Assembly (NCBI RefSeq): GCF_008831285.2
Contig: NC_045147.1
Location: 15,106,854 to 15,170,853, forward strand
DNA: 64,000 bases
Reading direction: 5' to 3'
Origin: Nymphaea colorata
Lineage: Eukaryota; Streptophyta; Magnoliopsida; Nymphaeales; Nymphaeaceae
The position numbers were made by a program, and so were the translations under genes. Shown in pieces: positions 37,368 to 50,720 of the stretch. Under the pieces are notes generated by a model, which saw nothing but the letters and a program-made list of their open reading frames with translations, had not been told where the DNA came from and did no database searches. The first letter of the stretch is position 1, and each line of letters starts with the position of its first letter.

Positions 37368-37457
37368 ATTCGTGAATTTGATAATATGCAATTCAGCATT
37401 CGTGAATTTGATAATGTACAGTTCAGCATTCTTAATTATGATACTGTACAATTCAGC
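37368..37457. repeat. 30-bp minisatellite, three copies
   Basis: Three consecutive 30-bp units begin ATTCGTGAATTTGATAAT, ATTCGTGAATTTGATAAT and ATTCTTAATTATGATACT, each ending in TTCAGC. A degenerate fourth start follows. It lies in the likely 3' UTR or downstream flank of the PPR gene. Confidence 0.92.
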
Positions 37458-38008
37458 ATCCGTATTTTCCGCTACTCTATAATTTCTTGTGAACGTAATT
37501 TTTAAAGTGAAAATGGACCAGTTTATATTTAGTTAGTCGCCAGATTTATGATCTTTCTTCTCTTATTCCTGGTGGTTCTGTTATATTTATATTCTTAGTT
37601 GAATTTGTTGAACCATCACCTTCAAGACGTGCATTTGAACATTGGTACTTTCAGGATGCTGCTTTCTTGCATGCTGAGTTGCGGGCGGAGGAGTTGCCTG
37701 TGGAGACTTCCAGAACAGATTTGAAGGATGTTGATCAAATTATATGCTGCTGTCTTTATTCATCCGGTCGACTCATAAAGTTACTTTCGTCTTGGTTTCC
37801 ATGGTTTCTAGAAATTGCATGAAGTTGCTCGTCCTTATGATGATGCCACGTTAGCGATCCCTAGTCCACCTGTCCTCAGCACCTATCTAGACAGAGAGAT
37901 CGAGAAGAGGGGAGTGTGAGGTGTGTTTAACTTCAAGAAGCGAGAAGTGATGGAGATGTTCTCTGAATTCAGTGGGGGATTTCTATCTGCTTCTCGTAGG
38001 AAGAAGGG
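37458..38008. other. Spacer and likely 5' region of COX6B
   Basis: About 0.55 kb separates the minisatellite from the COX6B start. An upstream ATG at 37949 opens a short frame that is not in phase with COX6B and overlaps its start. If transcribed, that would be a uORF. Confidence 0.5.
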
Positions 38009-39167
38009 ATGGAGAGCTCGCCGGTGGAACCCCATGAGCAGATGCGAGCCAGGGACGTGAATCGCGTAGCTCGAGGGGAGCAAGCTCCTCGCCCATCCCA
38101 CGAACCAGGTAGCATCAAAGAAGCACCAGTCGTACCAGGCCCTCCTACAATTCGGGTATGCCTACTCCTTTAACTACTCTAGCTCTCATCTAATTGTTAA
38201 CGTCGTGGTGTAAAGGGCCGAACATTTCTTTAATGGAGTTACTGTTGTTGTTTCTCTGCATGTCTACTGATTCAGGAGGTTGATCTGGTCACAGCGCCTG
38301 CAGACCCACGCTTCCCAACGACCAACCAGACACGACATTGCTACACCCGCTACATTGAGTACCACAAGTACGTGAGATCAAGTTCTCTATTTTGAGGATA
38401 AAAAATGGATGAGGACAGAGGCTAGACTAATAGAGCCTTTATATCTTTAATGAATTATAAGATTACACTTTCTTGCCTTTGAGCAAAATCCATAGGGAAG
38501 GTTTAGTACTAGATTCTCCTTTTCGGTTTTTTTTTCAATAAAAGAGAATAAAAGACGAATCTGGTTTTCTTTGGCAGTATTGACTGTTTTTCAATATGAG
38601 ATTGTTGAATGTGCAGATGAAGTTCTGGAAATATGAATTAGCATTTCAATGTAGAAACACATTCTCGACATTTTTTTAGGAACTTATATGCTTATTCAGA
38701 AAATTCCGTGGCTTGATTTAGAGACCCTACCGTTCTCAAATTAGAATTTCAACACAGAAGCCGACTCAGGCGACAGTTCAGTTCAATGAAAAGCCATGAC
38801 ACTTGCCAGGTTTGACGCGCTGTGTGTCTGGAGTATTGCTCATTTGCTTTGTTGATGTGGAAGTTATTGATTGATGGTGCAGGTGCATACAAGCCAAGGG
38901 GAAAGGCGCGCCCGAATGCGAAAAGTTTGCTCGATACTACCGTTCTCTCTGCCCGTCCGAGTGGGTGAGCTTTCTGCACTTGCGGACTCGTGAATTTGAT
39001 ACTGTTTTAATGGGAAAAACTATCTGTCTTCGTTGTAGTGCTACCATCAATACGGCCTCTTTTTCTTTTCTAAACTTATTCTTGATGAGATGAGAGATTG
39101 ATGGGATTTGCAGATCCAGAAGTGGAACGAGCAGAGGGAATTGGGTATATTTCCTGGACCCCTCTGA
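38009..39167 (+). CDS. COX6B: Cytochrome c oxidase subunit 6b (COX6B)
   Basis: Four exons (38009-38155, 38276-38367, 38883-38964, 39114-39167) with GT/AG borders and consistent phase encode 124 residues. The conserved core begins at about residue 54 (TAPADPRFPTTNQTRHC). It has the CHCH twin-cysteine arrangement: C71-x9-C81 and C92-x10-C103, the CX9C-CX10C pattern of COX6B. The protein ends EQRELGIFPGPL, the family C-terminus. COX6B is a nuclear-encoded complex IV subunit facing the intermembrane space, imported by the MIA40 route. The N-terminal extension of about 50 residues is acidic/proline-bearing and shorter than in the long plant isoform (COX6b-1), so this copy is intermediate in length. 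The start at 38009 is the first ATG in phase with the core. Confidence 0.94.
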
Positions 39168-40940
39168 GTGATGGCTGTACTGAGGCGGGCAGCAGCGGAA
39201 GAAATCCGGGAGCTTCTTTCTTTTGTTATACTCTTTATTTTGAATCCGATCTACCACTGAACTATATTTTGCTTTCAAGGTTTCTGTCTGCCAGTTTTTT
39301 GCTTTCTGTAAAGAAGAGCAAAAGAAAAAGGAAAGGGAAGCAATGCATGAGTTGTAGACTTATAGAGCCGTCAGTCAGAAAGCAGTTCGTCAACTTTAGA
39401 AGAATTAGCTTTGTGCCGAAGATTGTGGCCTCTGCTGAGGAAAGTGTCATCGGAAGTTACTTATACTCGCTTTTCAGAAGATTAAGGGAAATTATCATTT
39501 TCTAAGTAAAGAAAGGTTGTAAGTTTTTCATTCAGGTGCAATCATTTTTCTTGTCGAGATTGTGCAGAACCTTTAAATGGGATAGGATCAGTTATTCGAA
39601 CCAGTCCCTAGCAACCATGTGAAATTTCTCATGATGCCTCGTTAACTGTGAAATCGAAATGGATTATTCTCACGAAGCTCATCTTGCCAGCCAGCCGTCT
39701 CAATGGCCACCTTGGCTGTGTTCTATAATTCCAGTGTTTGATGGGATGTAAGGTTGCATAACAAGGTGTGCAAACACAATTTACACAGACTGAAGGATTT
39801 ATCCTTGTTAATAAATCTTGCTCTTGTTGTCTCAGCACTAAATATGATGACCAATAAACACTTGTACATTACTCTATCCGTGTTACTTTGAAATCAAATC
39901 CTTTTTTAGTGAAAGCCTCTAATTGATCCAAGGAACTTTACATTTTGACGATTAAAAGTACACATTCCCCATTCTCCTATACAATTTCCTGTACAGAACC
40001 ATCGGGGAAAAGCCTTAACACTTCTAACTGTTTGCCCTACTATCTCCCACCCTGAGCTCGAGAGGATCCACCACTACGAACATATGAAACAAAAACCAAC
40101 TCATGTTTTCTTATTTCTCGTCCCCTAATTTTCATCATATTAGTTGACAAATATGTTGCCATTTTATAACATGTATAAAATATTTGACTTTGCATAATTT
40201 TAAATTATCATTAGAAGACCTCTTTCTGGTTCTCCATAGTTTAGCGAGAGTGTGAAGTTTACAGGTTTCAAAAGAACTGTCTATTGATCTCAATAGTGCT
40301 TGGTGGGCCTTACCAGTCAGAGATTAGAAGACATCTTTCTTTTCTGGGGTCCGAAGTAATATCATCTAAAGGAAGCAAAAAAACAAAAGTTTGCAAAAAA
40401 TGGTGCCATGACTGGCAATCTCAATTCAAGAAACTAACGCATTCGACTTCAATTTGAAAACAGTGGATGCCTTGAGTTGGTATTCGAGAACTATAGCCAT
40501 AATAGCTTCGGAGTCCATAACCAAAATCAGCAACGGACCTATTGGTTTCGAAACTAAAAACCCAATAGCTAGAACATTTCGACAAACGACTCTCTTTCTG
40601 GATTTATAGTTTATATCGTTGATGTGATGATCATGTGATTTGCCCAACTATGATTGTAGTTCTTCTCAACCGTGAAAGGATTTTGTATAGCGCCTTTTTG
40701 GGCACTTTGTATAGCGACATTTTCGTCACACTAAGCATGTGACTGTCGCTAAATGATAGCCAATCCATCAAGATTTGGATGATGTATTTAATAGTTGACA
40801 GCCAGTCCCTCGTCTAATTCAAGTGACGACACCTCCACCTTCTAATTTGGGAACCACCACCTACCTCATTGACAAAGCAATCACTACATGCATTTGGATG
40901 TTATTGGCATTTGGATAGGGACATTATTATATTTATAGGA
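39168..40940. other. Intergenic, 3' flank of COX6B onward
   Basis: No gene is recognised. The only structure noted is a hairpin at 40712-40751 with two nested stems (TAGCGAC/GTCGCTA and GTCAC/GTGAC). It resembles the inner part of a small CACTA- or foldback-type element, but its ends could not be defined. Confidence 0.5.
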
Positions 40941-40949
40941 CAGTTTTGC

Positions 40950-42285
40950 TGTAACACCTATAATCTTGTTTCTGTATGATTGTGAAGAATCTTGAAAAAC
41001 TCGTAAAAAAGGGTTGTTAATTGATTGATTGTTCTCGTTTCTATATTTTTCAAAGTTATAATTGAAATTGCTAAGGAATGGGTTGAGATCTACCAAATCA
41101 GAAGCACAAATTTGGTGTCGAAGTGGGTCGGATTTTTACACTAGTATCTGAACTTGTTTAATGCTTAGACATGGGGTCCTACACATACAAAGTGCATTAG
41201 CGTGCCTTAAGAGTGGTGAATTGTAACACTCAATAAGATTAGTTATACATTTAAAATTATAAAGAATTTTGAGGGACTTATAAAGTTTGGGTGTCCTGGT
41301 TGCTAGTTCTTTTAGTATGGACTGGAGCAAGTTGAGATTCACGAAACAAGGAGCCCAAGCCTAGGAGTCGGTTAGATTTTTTGCAGTTGCACTCTCTAAA
41401 ACTTTAACATACAAGCGTTAGTAGCGCAGCCTAGGACTACAAAAGTGTCATCATTTATGAGTTAGAATCATCTTGACCAGTATCCTTTAGAAGACTAGCG
41501 TTTTGTCTTCTTAGTCACATGACGCAAAAGCTGCAGTGTCAATAGTTACATAGTTCGAAATTTCCTTGTGTGGAGTCAATGGAAGCTTGGATCCTCTTCA
41601 CTGAACTTACGTGGAAGCCCTATTGAAGCGAAGATTTTCCAGCACCTAGAAATCGAATTAAAGGCAGAGTTCATATTCCCTCTTAGCTGAGCGGCAATAA
41701 CACATAGTGGATCAATTCTAGACCCCTTAAAAGAATCTTAGACCCTTCAACTACATTTTAAAATAGCTTAAAGCACCAACAATGTATAGTAAACGAATTT
41801 CGTGGGTCTGTGTGGGCAAAACTAGCATTGCCAGTGAAAACATATTGTATACAGCCGTTTTTGCCTCTCACTAAGATAACTGTTACATATATATATATTT
41901 CCCTTATCTTGAATTTATCCTTTTGCCAATATCTTAATTATTGTTATTGTAATACTTCAAAAATTTAGTTTTGTATCTAAGATTGTGAAAGATTTTTAGA
42001 GATTTATAAAAAAGGTTGCTAAAGTAGTTAGTTGCCCTAGTTTTTAGTCATTTTCAGGTTAAACAAAAACTATTAAAGGGCGTGTTAGAGTCCATCGAAC
42101 TAAGGGTTTGAGCTCTAACACTCAGTTCTAGGGTTCTATACGTACAAATGAGTGTATCTTAAGGAGGTGGATTGTAACACCTTAAAAATTTATTATTGTA
42201 TCTAAGAATATAAGGGATTTTGGAGAACCTATAAAAAATGTTATTAAAGTGGTTAGTCGTCTTGGTTCTTGGTTTTTTTAAATTG
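40950..42285. repeat. Four degenerate LTR-like modules starting TGTAAYAC
   Basis: Modules start at 40950, 41222, 41948 and 42173. Each reads TGTAACAC or TGTAATAC, then an AT-rich block with the order ATTGTGAA/GAATTTT, then CTTATAAA- or GATTTATAAA-like sequence and GGTTGTTAA-like sequence. Two of them are preceded by a shared block (GGGTCCTACACATACAAA at about 41174 and GGGTTCTATACGTACAAA at about 42130, then TTAAG.GGTG). TGTAACACC is a frequent start of plant Ty3/gypsy LTRs, so fragmented, partly tandem LTRs are the likeliest reading. No polyprotein was seen nearby. Confidence 0.5.
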
Positions 42286-43236
42286 AAACAGAAACTATTA
42301 AGAAACTGGAATGAATGCCTGAACTCAATGTGGGTCAAAGCCTTTACAACTATTCATCAAATTCCTCTCATGATCAATAACTCGCATCGTCTTTCTTCGG
42401 TCTGAGATTTCTCAAGCAGTGGCCAAAACAAGGAGTGAGGATGATCAGGTTTCGTACGTGTTCCATCTTACACAGTAGCCTGGTCATGGGGAGCCAGTGC
42501 TAGCAAAGGAGACAAGTATCCCATGTTGCAGGGTGACCGCAATGGCCGGCCACATGATCTTGGTTTTGGACCCAAAATGCCAACAAAAGAATTCTCCCGG
42601 CCGTGCCGTGAATCGCCACATTGAAAAGCAAAAGTGAAAAGAATTTTTCCATGTGACAAGCTGCAGGCTTCAGAGCCAGCTTTAGCGCAGGTCTCTGTCC
42701 CATTTCAATATTGCGGCAGACGATCGGACATTGATAAATAGTACAAAGGTAGACAGGGTAATACGTGAAAACACCAAACAGAAAAATAAAATGTTGGCCA
42801 TCATGCTTAGCTGGTCTTCCTTAGCGACTCCAATGGTAAAAAACCCTCTTGCATGTACCTTTCTATCACAGTTGTTGAATTGCACACTTACAGCTTCAGT
42901 TTGTACAAAGAGTGGGCCTTAATTTGCTCTTCAAATTGCAGTTCTAGCAATCTGAAATTTGTTTCCTGTACCTTCGTTAATGTTACATGGATTTTTCTTA
43001 GTGAATGGCAAGATCTTTTCATCCGTCTTTCTGTAATTGGAACAGGATCGATCTGGTAACTGCTGCTTTCAAATCAGTGTATTTTAAGATAAGTGGTCTT
43101 AACAACTCCATCAACTAATAATTGGACCATCTAACCGTTCTTAAAGCGAGGAGGGGTCTGGTAGTGGTCACTGAACAGCGGAGACATGCATTAAAGTATT
43201 CAAGCAACAAGATTTTGGCAGATCTCACCGGCCCCG
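42286..43236. other. Intergenic, nothing recognised
   Basis: A slightly GC-richer patch lies at 42470-42720, with short open frames on both strands. None shows a known motif. Confidence 0.45.
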
Positions 43237-43552
43237 ATGGATTGCCTTACTGAAGTGATCAGAAAAGCTTCCGGACAACTACGAAATCGACCTTTCACCA
43301 CACCAATCTCAAGATTTCCTCCCACTCGACAGCTGAAAAAGGTGCGAATCTTCCTGATTTTTGGACTTATCTCAGTGTCGGCCGCTGATTATTTTGGAAC
43401 AATTTTTCTCCTCCTCCTTTTCTTTGTGATTTGTTTCCTCTTCCCCCTCTTCATGCTAATTCTTGATCTTCTTCTTGCAGCTGCAAAAGGATCGATGTGG
43501 TAGAGATCGGAGTTATATGCTGTTGATACTACATCAACTTCTTTTAGTATAA
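43237..43552 (+). CDS. Speculative two-exon small ORF, unrecognised
   Basis: An ATG at 43237 opens a 35-codon basic segment (MDCLTEVIRKASGQLRNRP and so on) ending at a donor (aag|gtgcga, 43341/43342). A pyrimidine-rich tract and an acceptor (tcttcttgcag) follow 139 bp later. Joining in phase to 43481-43552 gives a 58-residue protein. The intron is plant-like in size and composition, which is the only reason to mention it. I do not recognise the product. It could equally be the first exons of a longer gene, or chance. Confidence 0.2.
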
Positions 43553-46500
43553 AAAAATTCTCATAAAGAGGCGCTGCTTAGGAAAATGCTTGCCTTCGTC
43601 TGTTAAAATTCGCACTTTATGACTCCTACCGAACCAGGTGATTACCAGTTATAAAGTTGAGCATATATCGAATGACATATTTTAAGGCCTATTGTAAGAA
43701 AGCATCCTTAACTTTTTGGCTTAATGAAGAAGAATGCACATATACCCTTAAATTGTAGGGCACCCTCAAAATTTTAGCCATGCTATTCAACAGGTGGATA
43801 GAGTCCTTGTGGGGCAATATGTCCTTAAGTTGTCCTGGGGTTCAACAAATAGTTGAAAAATGGGCAAAATCTAAGCAAGTAAAATAGTCAAAAGGATATA
43901 TAATTTTTCCATTCAAAAATTTTAAAAAGTTTCCGTATTTATAGCATACTAATTATGTATAGTTTTAAAGGCACTATTTTATTCCCACGTCAACTTGGCA
44001 CCCGATAATCAATATTTTAAGGAACTCGTTGGGAGAACCCATAATCTTTTTAGGGGAAATATTGCCTTATTCCTGTAGTGCATTATGTTACTTTATCCTA
44101 ATCCTGTCCATATGAACTGTGGAAGAAATCTTAATTGGTGTAAGCAATAAATGAAGCCCAAGAATAAAGATCAAAACGCCTCATGCCTACTTCGAGAGCT
44201 TGTGGAACGCCATTGTTATAGTTGCTGAGCTCACTCCAGACCAATAAAAGAAACGCTAATCAACATAAAGCCACCACAGTGCTGGGACAGATCCATTAAA
44301 GAGCAAAGCAAATCATGCAAGTGGCAAATTACTGATTAGCTTATGCATTCTCCTCGGTTGTGGAAAAACTCCTGAAAGGGTCCACAAGTTTCGACACTGT
44401 TTGGGAGTAGCAGCTTGTGACCGTCATGACCAAATTATAGACGGAGAGTTTGGGAGGTAATGGCGGAAGGCGTCAGCCCCACAGAAAGGCTAAAGTAAAA
44501 ATTAGTTGCAGGACTGTAACTTTCGTAGCCATTAATGGAGAAAGCCTAATCCTCGTCCTCATGGAAGCAGCAGTAGAACAGTGCATTTCTTACTTTGCCG
44601 CAGAAGGTACACCTAGCTTTAGTTAATTTAAATTATTCTTCGAGTTCTTCCCGGATTTCAAATAGTTTTTATTCTGCATAGAGCTTAGAAAGTTCTAAAT
44701 ATAGTTGGATTAGTTCATCTGAACATGTGAGATGGCTAACACACATTTCAAAAATTCTAAACAAATCATTGAAATTTATTTACTTTTAGTATGCCAAAAC
44801 AGACTCGAAATCAAAATCAATGATCAGATGGATTAATCAGTTCATTTACATCCTTGCTCTACACCCTTGGGGGATCAGGTTTCGGTTGGATTCAGCGTCT
44901 ACTGAATTAGGCAAGTCGGATTCAGAACTTTCCCACACCAAATTCAGATTGTACTACTCAATCAGCCATTTATATATATCTACTGGATCTCCATCGGATC
45001 TCATTTACAAATCAGTCTTGGACTTGGATCCGTTATGAAACTGCATGTGAATCTGAATATGATTGGTAATTGAGTCCAAATATTTTTTGTCAGATCCGGC
45101 TAAACGGACATGAAATCAAATCAGGGATCATATTCAATTTCTTTACATCCTCGACGTTTTGATCATTATTTTTGCGTCGTATACCTAAACAATATATTTG
45201 CATTCTAAAGGAGGGCAGTGGCCCCGTCCATCCACCAAAGTAGGAGAGACAAATTAAGGAGAGAAAGATGGAGGAAACCAAAAGAAAATGGAAATGGGGA
45301 GGGCTCTCCATTAACTCTTTTCATGTGGTGGGATCCATAAAAACGAAATTGGATCCCGGTCCCCCTTTTACCTTAAAGAATGCTGCTATAGGAAGCGACC
45401 CCATCCTTTCTTTTTCATTCGTAAAATATACTCATCACATTATGAATTGAAATATAGCTATGTAATTGCATTAAACTCATTATTTTCATTACATGTAAAA
45501 AGTTGTGGATTTAATTAAGGCCGAATGAAAAGGATGATTCGACCTTAAATCTGCGAACCTGTGTTCAGATAGTTGGTGAAACAAACAAACTTGGCAGCCG
45601 AAATGCAACAGAAAAAGAGCACTGCCATGAAAGCATCTGTGAATTTCTCAAGTGGCCCATCTGTGTTTGCTCCACTGGTATCAATCACATTGTGAACAAG
45701 GCATTATGTGGCTCGGGAATGCTGAAATTGGTGCAGCCTTGTTTCGACGCAGGTGAGTGCCTGCAGCGCTTCCAAGACCAACACCAAACTCTCTCCCAGT
45801 CTCCTGTTTGATTATTCCCTCTGGCTCTTTCTTTTTCTGTTCATTGTCCACTTCCCTGTCAGCCCTTTTCAGAAGGAAGGAAGGATCTTTTCAATCAGCT
45901 ACAGGAGTTTTCGTCTTTTGCTGACCATGCTTCCAACTCTTCCCTTCGGTCTCGTCTCCCGAAAGATGCCGGCTAGTCGGCATTTTGTTTCTGCTTGCTC
46001 ATCACCCTTCGAAGTACCAGCGAGATCACAACAAGTAACATGATCGTCGAAGTTTGTATAATCTCAAAACTAAGTCGTTCTACTGATAAGGTTTATTCTC
46101 ACGGAGTTTATTGCTCAAAATATTGAGCTCTCCGTACTGTTAACTGAGAATACTGATCGACATTTTTATCTTGAATCAATAAATTAAGTGACCAATATAC
46201 CTTCCTGATTGATTAAGTACTGCTGCTTACTTATCTAACTCCACACCATGTGTTTTCTTAATTAAACTAATTTGGGGCTGTTTCTAAATATGTTGGAGAA
46301 ATGGGTACAGCTTTCGTTTATTAGGAAGCTGTACGTGCGTGGTTGCTCAAAATTCAAGTGCATTTCTTACAGATGTTTATTTAAAAAAATTACATGTGCT
46401 TATTAAGTCCTTTTCACAAGGCAAAACAGTAAAATTTTCATTACTTGAACAGCCAACTCAATGATGATGATGATGATGCTTGTCGATTACTTATAGAAAA

Positions 46501-46950
46501 AATATGTTATTTTTCTCAGGAACAGGACAAGCTCAAGTTTCATAAATTTCATCTGACCACATGTTCTGCGGGACAGAATTCAGACGGGCAAAAGTAAAAT
46601 ATTTCAACAGGAGCTAGTTTTTGAAAAGTTTCGGGTGTTTTGGGTTTAAAATTTGTCTTGAGAAAATTTATCTTCGTTAATTCTCAGCAGATAAGAAATT
46701 CGGAAAAAAAAAAAGAAAAAAGAAAATCCAGCTTCTGCTGAGCAGGCATGAGTTTGATAGAGAAGCCAACACTTTAAAGCGCAGAGAGAGGGTCCTCTTT
46801 CAATAATTGACGACGAGCGATCGCATCTGGGCCGTCCCCATTACCATTTGGATCGAAGCCTCCGGCCGTCCATCTCTGGTTCCCATGTGACGTGCAGCGC
46901 GCCGGATCACATCTCCACCGTCCGATCCCATCCCGCCCCGACACCCCACC
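43553..46950. other. Intergenic, upstream of beta-tubulin
   Basis: No gene is recognised. A patch at 44560-44610 (MEAAVEQCISYFAAE before a GT) and another at 45750-46040 could be exons but lack partners. An ATG (TGA) repeat of four to five units lies near 46462. GC content rises sharply from about 46830 as the tubulin promoter begins. Confidence 0.45.
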
Positions 46951-46953
46951 GCC

Positions 46954-46960
46954 TATATTT
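46954..46960 (+). promoter_or_regulatory. TATA box (TATATTT) of the beta-tubulin gene
   Basis: TATATTT sits in a GC- and C-rich setting 109-115 bp before the ATG at 47069. A pyrimidine-rich CTCTCTTTCTTTCTC leader follows, which is usual for a plant TATA promoter with a short UTR. It is assigned by position. Confidence 0.6.
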
Positions 46961-47068
46961 ACCTCCCCACAACTTCACGATTCGCCGGCAAGAAAGCGAG
47001 AAACGACCCTCTCTTTCTTTCTCCGTCCCTCTCTCGGCCTCTCTCACCACCGCCGGCACCGATCCAAG

Positions 47069-49465
<2,397 letters not shown>

Positions 49466-50200
49466 GGCCGCTTCCTCCTCTCTCCCTTTTTCTCTCTCTA
49501 GAATTATTGGTGTTGTTCCATATGCATGTGCTGTCGTAAGGATCCAGTTGGGCTGTTATTTCTTTCTGGAAATTTTCTTTGGTTCGGTGTTGTTTTTTAA
49601 TGGGTAGGACGTCGGTGATGAGTTGGTGCTGCTCTGTTTTCTACCTATATGGAAAAAGAAATGCATTTAATTTCTGTGCCAAAGTTTTTCTGGTCGACTG
49701 GTTTTTCATCGGATGCGGTTGTCAGTGGGGCCGCTAATATATAATTTGCTGCATCCTGAGGAGACTGAGCAGATCACTGAAACTTTTTTAGAGAGATACA
49801 AGTCCCCTACCTTGCATTTTGATGGTGGTTGTAGTTGCTCATTGGTTAGAAACATCAAGCAATATTCCGGCATTTTTTTGGTTTTTCCACGGAACAGTTC
49901 AAACCAAGCCAACTACAACTAGTAAATCAGCAAATGATTCGGATACTAATAAGTAAACATATTGAAAGCCTGATCGAATCTGGAGTGTCTGTGGAGTGGA
50001 AGGGCTTCAAGGGGACAATAAAAACTATAGAAAGTATAGCAAATGCTAAAAACTCTAGAGCAATGGCGCAAATGCAAAAGACTCGGCAGATGAATGCTCG
50101 AACTTACGCTAATGCTGACTGGTTTACTATATGTTGCTATAGACAGGTTGATATAGATATATTCATTAGGTTCATCAGTTTTGAAGAAACTTCTGAAGGG
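49466..50200. other. 3' flank of beta-tubulin
   Basis: It contains the likely 3' UTR (pyrimidine-rich start at 49472-49500) and then AT-rich sequence with no gene seen. Confidence 0.5.
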
Positions 50201-50204
50201 TAGT

Positions 50205-50720
50205 ACTATAACACAACAATATTAAATAGAAAGCAGGAAAAGGAAGAGCCAGAAAGGGAGACACGAAGAATTACAGTGGTTCTGTCTATATTCAGACAAC
50301 GTACTTCCATTGAAAGAGAAATTGAAATTCCATCGCATGTCAGGGTAAACCTCAATGCCAAGAAAATAATGTCTATCACCCAAAGCTTCAAGAGCAAATT
50401 CAGTATGAAGCTTTTGCACGAGTAGATGGAGGCTCCTAAGAGAGTTGCTGAATAAAGGCACGCACAAAACCATATTGAAGCACAAATAGAGAATTATCGA
50501 CATGTGAAGCCGCTATATATAATTTGGGCCCAGGAGGGTAGATCATGTAGATTGTCAATAAAAAACGACCTAACAAAAAGGCATTGTTGACATCGAGTTG
50601 GTAAACCGATTGCGCCCCACAGAGTGGCTAATGTCAGAATGGTGCGAATAGCAGTCGGTTTAAAAACTGCGCTAAACTTATAGAAATAATCAATGTCTTC
50701 TAAGCATTCTGCCCTTAAGC
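50205..50720 (-). pseudogene. Copia reverse transcriptase fragment, minus strand
   Basis: The minus strand reads QLDVNNAFLLGRFLLTIYM at about 50610-50550, then LVQKLHTEFALEALGD and HYFLGIEV at 50430-50350. Both are well-known Copia RT blocks, but the active-site YVDD block expected between them is missing, so an internal deletion is likely. Upstream frames contain several stops. It is a separate insertion from the element at 23.5-28 kb. Confidence 0.85.

Noticed and set aside
37646-37730. Possible exon reading DAAFLHAELRAEELPVETSR between the PPR and COX6B genes
   Set aside because: It has AG and GT at its borders, but no partner exon joins in phase, and neither neighbouring protein needs it.
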